From an uncultured Alistipes sp. (GTDB lineage Bacteria; Bacteroidota; Bacteroidia; Bacteroidales; Rikenellaceae): DNA of 7,878 bases. The stretch is taken from contig USCH01000043.1 of NCBI GenBank assembly GCA_900553175.1, positions 1 to 7,878 of the forward strand, written 5' to 3'. The position numbers and the translations under genes were made by a program. This document shows, piece after piece, positions 4,175 through 7,878 of the stretch. Below the pieces are notes generated by a model, which worked only from the letters and a program-made list of their open reading frames with translations, searched no databases and was not told where the DNA came from. Position 1 is the first letter of the stretch. Every line of letters starts with the position of its first letter.

Positions 4175-7100
4175 CTAATATTCGATGGCGGCAAGCCGCT
4201 TGTAGCCGTTGTAGCGCCACTTGGCGTTCTGCTCGGCAGCCTGGAAGAGTTCCTCGGCCTCGGCGGGGAAAGCCTTCTGAAGCGACGTGTAGCGCACCTC
4301 TTTCTTCAGGAAGTCCTGGAACTTCGTCCAGTCAGGCTCCTTCGAATCGAGCACGAACGGATTCTTGCCCTGCTCCTCGAGCTGCGGGTTGTAGTGCCAC
4401 AGGTGCCAGTAGCCGCAGGCTACGGCCTCCTTGCCCACGGTCTGGGTGCGGGTCATGCCGCCCTTGATGCCGTGGTTGATGCAGGGAGCGTAGGCGATCA
4501 CCAGCGAAGGACCGGGATAGGCCTCGGCCTCCTTCAGCACGTTGAACAGCTGCTGCTGCGATGCGCCGATCGACACCTGAGCGACATAGACATAGCCGTA
4601 GGTCATGGCCATGGCGCCGAGGTCCTTCTTGCGGATGCGCTTGCCGCTCGAAGCGAACTTCGCCACGGCACCTACGGGCGTCGCCTTCGACGACTGGCCG
4701 CCCGTGTTGGAGTAAACCTCCGTGTCGACGACCAGAATGTTGACGTCCTGACCCGAGGCGAGCACGTGGTCGACACCGCCGTAGCCGATGTCGTAGCCCC
4801 AGCCGTCGCCGCCGATGATCCACTGCGACTTCTTGACGAGCCAGTCCTTCATTTCGAGAATCTTCTTGCAGTAGTCGCAGCCGCAGGCCTCCATCATCGG
4901 GACGAGCCGTGCCGACACCTCGGCCGAAGCGGACGACGAACCGCGCGCGGCGATCCACTCCTTCATCACGGCCTTGAGCTCGTCGGAGCACTTTTCGCAG
5001 TCGGCGATCGCGGCCTCCATGGTCAGCTGGATGCGGTCGCGGAGCTTCTCGACACCCACGTGCATGCCCAGACCGAACTCGGCGTTGTCCTCGAAGAGCG
5101 AGTTGGCCCATGCGGGACCCTGCCCCTTGGCGTTGGTGCAGTAGGGCGTCGAGGGGGCCGAACCCGAGTAGATCGACGTACAGCCCGTGGCGTTGGCCAC
5201 CATCATCTTGTCGCCGAACAGCTGCGAAATGGCCTTGATGTAGGGCGTTTCACCGCAGCCGGCGCAGGCGCCCGAGAACTCGAACAGAGGCTGTGCGAAC
5301 TGGAGGTTCTTCACCGACTTGGTTTTGTCGACGACCTCCTTGTAACCGATGTTCTTGGTGATGTAGTCCCAGTTTTCGGCCTGCTTCATCTGCGATTCGA
5401 GCGGCTTCATGACGAGAGCCTTCTCCTTGGCGGGGCAGACGTCGACGCAGTTGTTGCAGCCCGTACAGTCGAGCGGCGACACCTGGATGCGGAACTTGTA
5501 CTCCTTCGTCTCGCCCAGACCCTGTTTCCACTCCAGACCCGACGCGGCAGCCTCGGCCTCGGTGGCGAGGAACGGACGGATGGCGGCGTGGGGGCAGACG
5601 TAGGCGCACTGGTTGCACTGGATGCAGTTCTCGATCTTCCATTCGGGAACGTTGACGGCGATGCCGCGCTTCTCCCAGGCGGCCGTGCCGTTGTCCCACG
5701 TGCCGTCCTCGCGGCCGTCGAAGGCCGAAACGGGCAGTTCATCGCCCTTCAGGGCGTTGATCGGATCGACGATGTTGCGCACGAACTCGGGACGCGACAG
5801 GTCGACCGTACGGGCGGCCGCCTTGACCTCGATCGAGGCCCACTCGGCCGGCACGTCGATCTTCACCACGGCGTTGCCGCCGGCGTCGACGGCCGCATAA
5901 TTCATGTTGACGATGTCCTCGCCCTTCTTGCCGTAGGACTTCAGAATGGCGTGCTTCATCTCCTCCACGGCCTTCTCGAACGGAATCACATTGGCGATCT
6001 TGAAGAATGCCGACTGCATGATGGTGTTCGTGCGCGAACCCAGACCGAGCTCGGCGGCGATCTTCGTGGCGTTGATGATGTAGAAATTGATATGGTTCTT
6101 GGCCAGGTAGACCTTCATGTGGTCGGGCAGCGTCCGGCAGGTGGTCTCGGCGTCGTGCACCGAGTTCAGCAGGAACGAACCGCCCTTCTTGAGACCCTTC
6201 AGCACGTCGTACTTGTCGACGTACGAAGGCACGTGGCAGGCCACGAAGTCGGGCGTCGTAACGAGGTAGGGCGAGGTGATGGGCAGGTCGCCGAAGCGCA
6301 GGTGCGACGAGGTGTAGCCGCCCGACTTCTTCGAGTCGTAGGAGAAGTAAGCCTGGCAGTATTTGTTGGTCGAGCCGCCGATGATCTTGATCGAGTTCTT
6401 GTTGGCACCCACCGTACCGTCGGCGCCCAGACCGAAGAAGAGGGCCTCGAACGTACCGGGCTTGGCGAGCGAAATCTCCTCGCCGACGGGCAGCGAACGG
6501 TTCGTCACGTCGTCGTTGATGCCCACCGTGAAGTGGTCCTTCGGCGTCGCGGCAGCGAGGTTCTCGAAGACGGCGAGCATCTGGGCCGGCGTGGTGTCCT
6601 TCGACGAGAGGCCGTAGCGGCCGCCGATGATCATGGGCTGGAGCTTCTTGCCGTAGAACATCGACTTCACGTCGAGGTACAGCGGTTCGCCCTCGGCGCC
6701 GGGCTCCTTCGTACGGTCGAGCACGCAGACGCGCTTGACCGAAGCGGGCACCGCGTCGAAGAAATACTTCTCCGAGAAGGGACGGTAGAGGTGAACGGTA
6801 ATCAGACCCACCTTCTTGCCCTGCTTCTGCAGGTAGTCGATCGTCTCCTTGAGGGTCTCGGTGACGGAACCCATGGCCACGACGACGTTTTCGGCATCGG
6901 CGGCGCCGTAGTAGGTGAAGGGCTTGTACTCGCGGCCCGTGATCTGCGAAATCCGCTTCATGGCGTCGGCCACCATGTCGGGCACGGCCTCGTAGAACTT
7001 GTTCGACGCCTCGCGGGTCTGGAAGTAGATGTCGGGGTTCTGGGCCGTACCGCGCGTCACGGGGTGCTCGGGGTTGAGCGCCTGGGCGCGGAAACGCTTC

Positions 7101-7702
7101 AGGGCATCGCGGTCGAGCATGGAGGTCAGCGCCGCCTCGTCGATGAGCTCGATCTTCTGAATCTCATGCGAGGTGCGGAAGCCGTCGAAGAAGTGCAGGA
7201 ACGGCACGCGGGCCTTGAGCGCCACGATATGGGCGACACCGGCCAGGTCCATGACCTCCTGCACCGACGAGGTGGCCAGCATGGCGAAACCCGTCTGACG
7301 GGCGGCCATGACGTCCTGATGGTCGCCGAAGATCGACAGCGACTGTGCGGCCAGCGCACGGGCCGAGACGTGGAACACGCCCGGCAGCAGCTCGCCCGAA
7401 ATCTTGTACATGTTGGGGATCATCAGCAGCAGGCCCTGCGACGCGGTGAAGGTCGAGGTCAGAGCGCCGCTCTGCAGCGAGCCGTGGACAGCACCGGCGG
7501 CACCGGCCTCGGACTGCATCTCCACGACCTTGACCGTCTCGCCGAAGATGTTCTTGCGGCCCTGCGCGGCCCACTCGTCGACCAGCTCGGCCATCGTCGA
7601 CGAGGGCGTGATGGGATAGATGGCCGCAACCTCCGAGAACATGTAAGCCACATGAGCCGCAGCGTAGTTGCCATCGCACGTGATGAATTTCTTTTCTGCC
7701 AT
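4175..7702 (-). CDS. nifJ: Pyruvate:ferredoxin (flavodoxin) oxidoreductase, single-chain
   Basis: This 1175-residue, full-length, cytoplasmic homodimer-type enzyme catalyses pyruvate + CoA + 2 oxidised ferredoxin to acetyl-CoA + CO2 + 2 reduced ferredoxin, the central pyruvate step of strict anaerobes. Domain order is canonical: the TPP pyrimidine-binding domain begins with YPITPSST (29-36); CoA-binding and gamma-type domains follow; next comes a ferredoxin insert with two 4Fe-4S motifs, CIQCNQCAYVCP (Cys 693, 696, 699, 703) and CTGCNNCVDVCP (Cys 746, 749, 752, 756). The C-terminal TPP domain contains CAGCGE (C813, C816), ATGC (C841) and APC (C1074), the proximal-cluster ligands, plus GDGWGYDIG and the VYSNTGGQ cofactor motif. 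The ATG at 7702 is preceded by an A-rich stretch and no Shine-Dalgarno; upstream in-frame extension to a TTG at 7777 would overlap the promoter. The gene contains no TTA, CTA or TCA codons, consistent with high expression. It is monocistronic, with a terminator just downstream. Confidence 0.98.
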   Translation of the reverse strand: MAEKKFITCDGNYAAAHVAYMFSEVAAIYPITPSSTMAELVDEWAAQGRKNIFGETVKVVEMQSEAGAAGAVHGSLQSGALTSTFTASQGLLLMIPNMYKISGELLPGVFHVSARALAAQSLSIFGDHQDVMAARQTGFAMLATSSVQEVMDLAGVAHIVALKARVPFLHFFDGFRTSHEIQKIELIDEAALTSMLDRDALKRFRAQALNPEHPVTRGTAQNPDIYFQTREASNKFYEAVPDMVADAMKRISQITGREYKPFTYYGAADAENVVVAMGSVTETLKETIDYLQKQGKKVGLITVHLYRPFSEKYFFDAVPASVKRVCVLDRTKEPGAEGEPLYLDVKSMFYGKKLQPMIIGGRYGLSSKDTTPAQMLAVFENLAAATPKDHFTVGINDDVTNRSLPVGEEISLAKPGTFEALFFGLGADGTVGANKNSIKIIGGSTNKYCQAYFSYDSKKSGGYTSSHLRFGDLPITSPYLVTTPDFVACHVPSYVDKYDVLKGLKKGGSFLLNSVHDAETTCRTLPDHMKVYLAKNHINFYIINATKIAAELGLGSRTNTIMQSAFFKIANVIPFEKAVEEMKHAILKSYGKKGEDIVNMNYAAVDAGGNAVVKIDVPAEWASIEVKAAARTVDLSRPEFVRNIVDPINALKGDELPVSAFDGREDGTWDNGTAAWEKRGIAVNVPEWKIENCIQCNQCAYVCPHAAIRPFLATEAEAAASGLEWKQGLGETKEYKFRIQVSPLDCTGCNNCVDVCPAKEKALVMKPLESQMKQAENWDYITKNIGYKEVVDKTKSVKNLQFAQPLFEFSGACAGCGETPYIKAISQLFGDKMMVANATGCTSIYSGSAPSTPYCTNAKGQGPAWANSLFEDNAEFGLGMHVGVEKLRDRIQLTMEAAIADCEKCSDELKAVMKEWIAARGSSSASAEVSARLVPMMEACGCDYCKKILEMKDWLVKKSQWIIGGDGWGYDIGYGGVDHVLASGQDVNILVVDTEVYSNTGGQSSKATPVGAVAKFASSGKRIRKKDLGAMAMTYGYVYVAQVSIGASQQQLFNVLKEAEAYPGPSLVIAYAPCINHGIKGGMTRTQTVGKEAVACGYWHLWHYNPQLEEQGKNPFVLDSKEPDWTKFQDFLKKEVRYTSLQKAFPAEAEELFQAAEQNAKWRYNGYKRLAAIEY

Positions 7703-7762
7703 TTTTAGGTATTTTAGATAATGTATTTGTGTGTCGTCTCCTCCGTCGGGGCGGGACACGCC

Positions 7763-7775
7763 GCAACGGCGTTGC
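7763..7775. promoter_or_regulatory. Inverted repeat over the predicted nifJ transcription start
   Basis: GCAACG (7763-7768) and CGTTGC (7770-7775) are perfect inverted arms around one central base. They abut the -7 box and cover the expected start of transcription, the classic position of a repressor operator. No regulator can be named from the sequence. Confidence 0.45.
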
Positions 7776-7782
7776 AAAGATA
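7775..7782 (-). promoter_or_regulatory. -7 element of the nifJ promoter
   Basis: TATCTTTG on the minus strand (7782-7775) is a perfect -7 box and is identical to that of the META gene. No TTTG lies 19-21 bp upstream (the positions read GACG, GGAC or GGGA), so the -33 is missing, which is typical of promoters that need an activator. Expected transcription start is about 7768-7771, giving a leader of roughly 66-70 nt that is GC-rich at first and A/T-rich next to the ATG. Confidence 0.7.
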
Positions 7783-7816
7783 AAAATTTCGGCGCAATTT
7801 TCGTCCCTGATTCCGG

Positions 7817-7829
7817 ACAAATAATTTGT
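7817..7829. promoter_or_regulatory. 13-bp AT-rich inverted repeat upstream of nifJ
   Basis: ACAAAT (7817-7822) and ATTTGT (7824-7829) are perfect arms around a central A, followed by a run of six T. It lies about 35 bp upstream of the nifJ -7 box, where an activator could sit given the absent -33. Confidence 0.45.
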
Positions 7830-7847
7830 GTTTTTTGCCACTTCGCT

Positions 7848-7863
7848 TGTTATCCGGATAACA
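7848..7863. promoter_or_regulatory. Perfect 16-bp palindrome, operator-like
   Basis: TGTTATCCGGATAACA (7848-7863) is its own reverse complement over all 16 bases. Its centre is about 32 bp (three helical turns) from the centre of the 7817-7829 repeat. It could bind a dimeric regulator acting on nifJ or on a gene to the right of the window. No T tract follows on the plus strand, so a terminator is unlikely. Confidence 0.55.
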
Positions 7864-7878
7864 GTCCGAACGCCGCAC

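Larger units (their letters stand above)
4075..4175. repeat. 13-bp direct repeat flanking the nifJ/META junction
   Basis: CATGCCGTCGGAC occurs at 4075-4087 and again at 4163-4175, 88 bp apart. The right copy touches the last base of the nifJ stop codon. The left copy lies in the META leader just after its -7 element. Between them lie the nifJ terminator and the META promoter. Confidence 0.8.

Noticed and set aside
4139..7708. Open frame of 1189 codons on the plus strand opposite nifJ
   Set aside because: It is codon-aligned antisense to an unmistakable pyruvate:ferredoxin oxidoreductase; its composition (His/Arg/Leu/Val-rich, no domain) is that of a GC-driven shadow frame.
7703..7777. N-terminal extension of nifJ to a TTG at 7777
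   Set aside because: That codon is part of the -7 promoter box, so it would not be in the transcript; the family starts like MAEKKFITCDGN.
7831..7863. Terminator for a plus-strand transcript at the right edge
   Set aside because: No plus-strand gene precedes it and the T run comes before, not after, the 16-bp palindrome.

Overview
This window looks like chromosomal DNA from a GC-rich anaerobic member of the Bacteroidetes. The evidence is threefold. Promoters match the Bacteroidetes form (TTTG, about 20 bp, TAnnTTTG) upstream of several genes. Shine-Dalgarno sequences are absent. A full-length one-chain pyruvate:ferredoxin oxidoreductase is present. High GC with these gene types suggests Alistipes or another Rikenellaceae, but that genus-level guess is inference only.

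Layout. At the left edge (1-76, minus) are the first 25 codons of rplU (ribosomal protein L21), with its own promoter at 114-143. Facing away from it, 230-2468 (plus) is a tight three-gene operon in which each stop overlaps the next start as ATGA. It encodes a stand-alone receiver-like protein lacking the phosphorylation Asp and the conserved Lys, a membrane-anchored HEAT-like helical-repeat protein, and a membrane protein resembling a glycosyltransferase family 2 (GT2) domain without a clear DxD motif. This operon is the least understood part of the window and the best candidate for an undescribed system.

Next is a cysQ-type 3'(2'),5'-bisphosphate nucleotidase (2529-3374, plus), with a promoter overlapping the end of the operon and a strong hairpin terminator after it (3403-3441). 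The convergent gap to the next gene holds a 10-bp direct repeat and a GACAG pentanucleotide repeat tract. On the minus strand follow a META-domain (HslJ-like) lipoprotein (3600-4025) with a near-perfect promoter, and nifJ (4175-7702), the pyruvate:ferredoxin oxidoreductase, with its own hairpin terminator (4127-4154).

The 176 bp to the right of nifJ contain its -7 element and three inverted repeats, including a perfect 16-bp palindrome, so nifJ or an unseen right-hand gene is probably under operator control. The genes are mostly separate transcription units: housekeeping translation (rplU), nucleotide salvage (cysQ), envelope (META lipoprotein) and central fermentation (nifJ). Only the 230-2468 cluster appears to be a single functional module.
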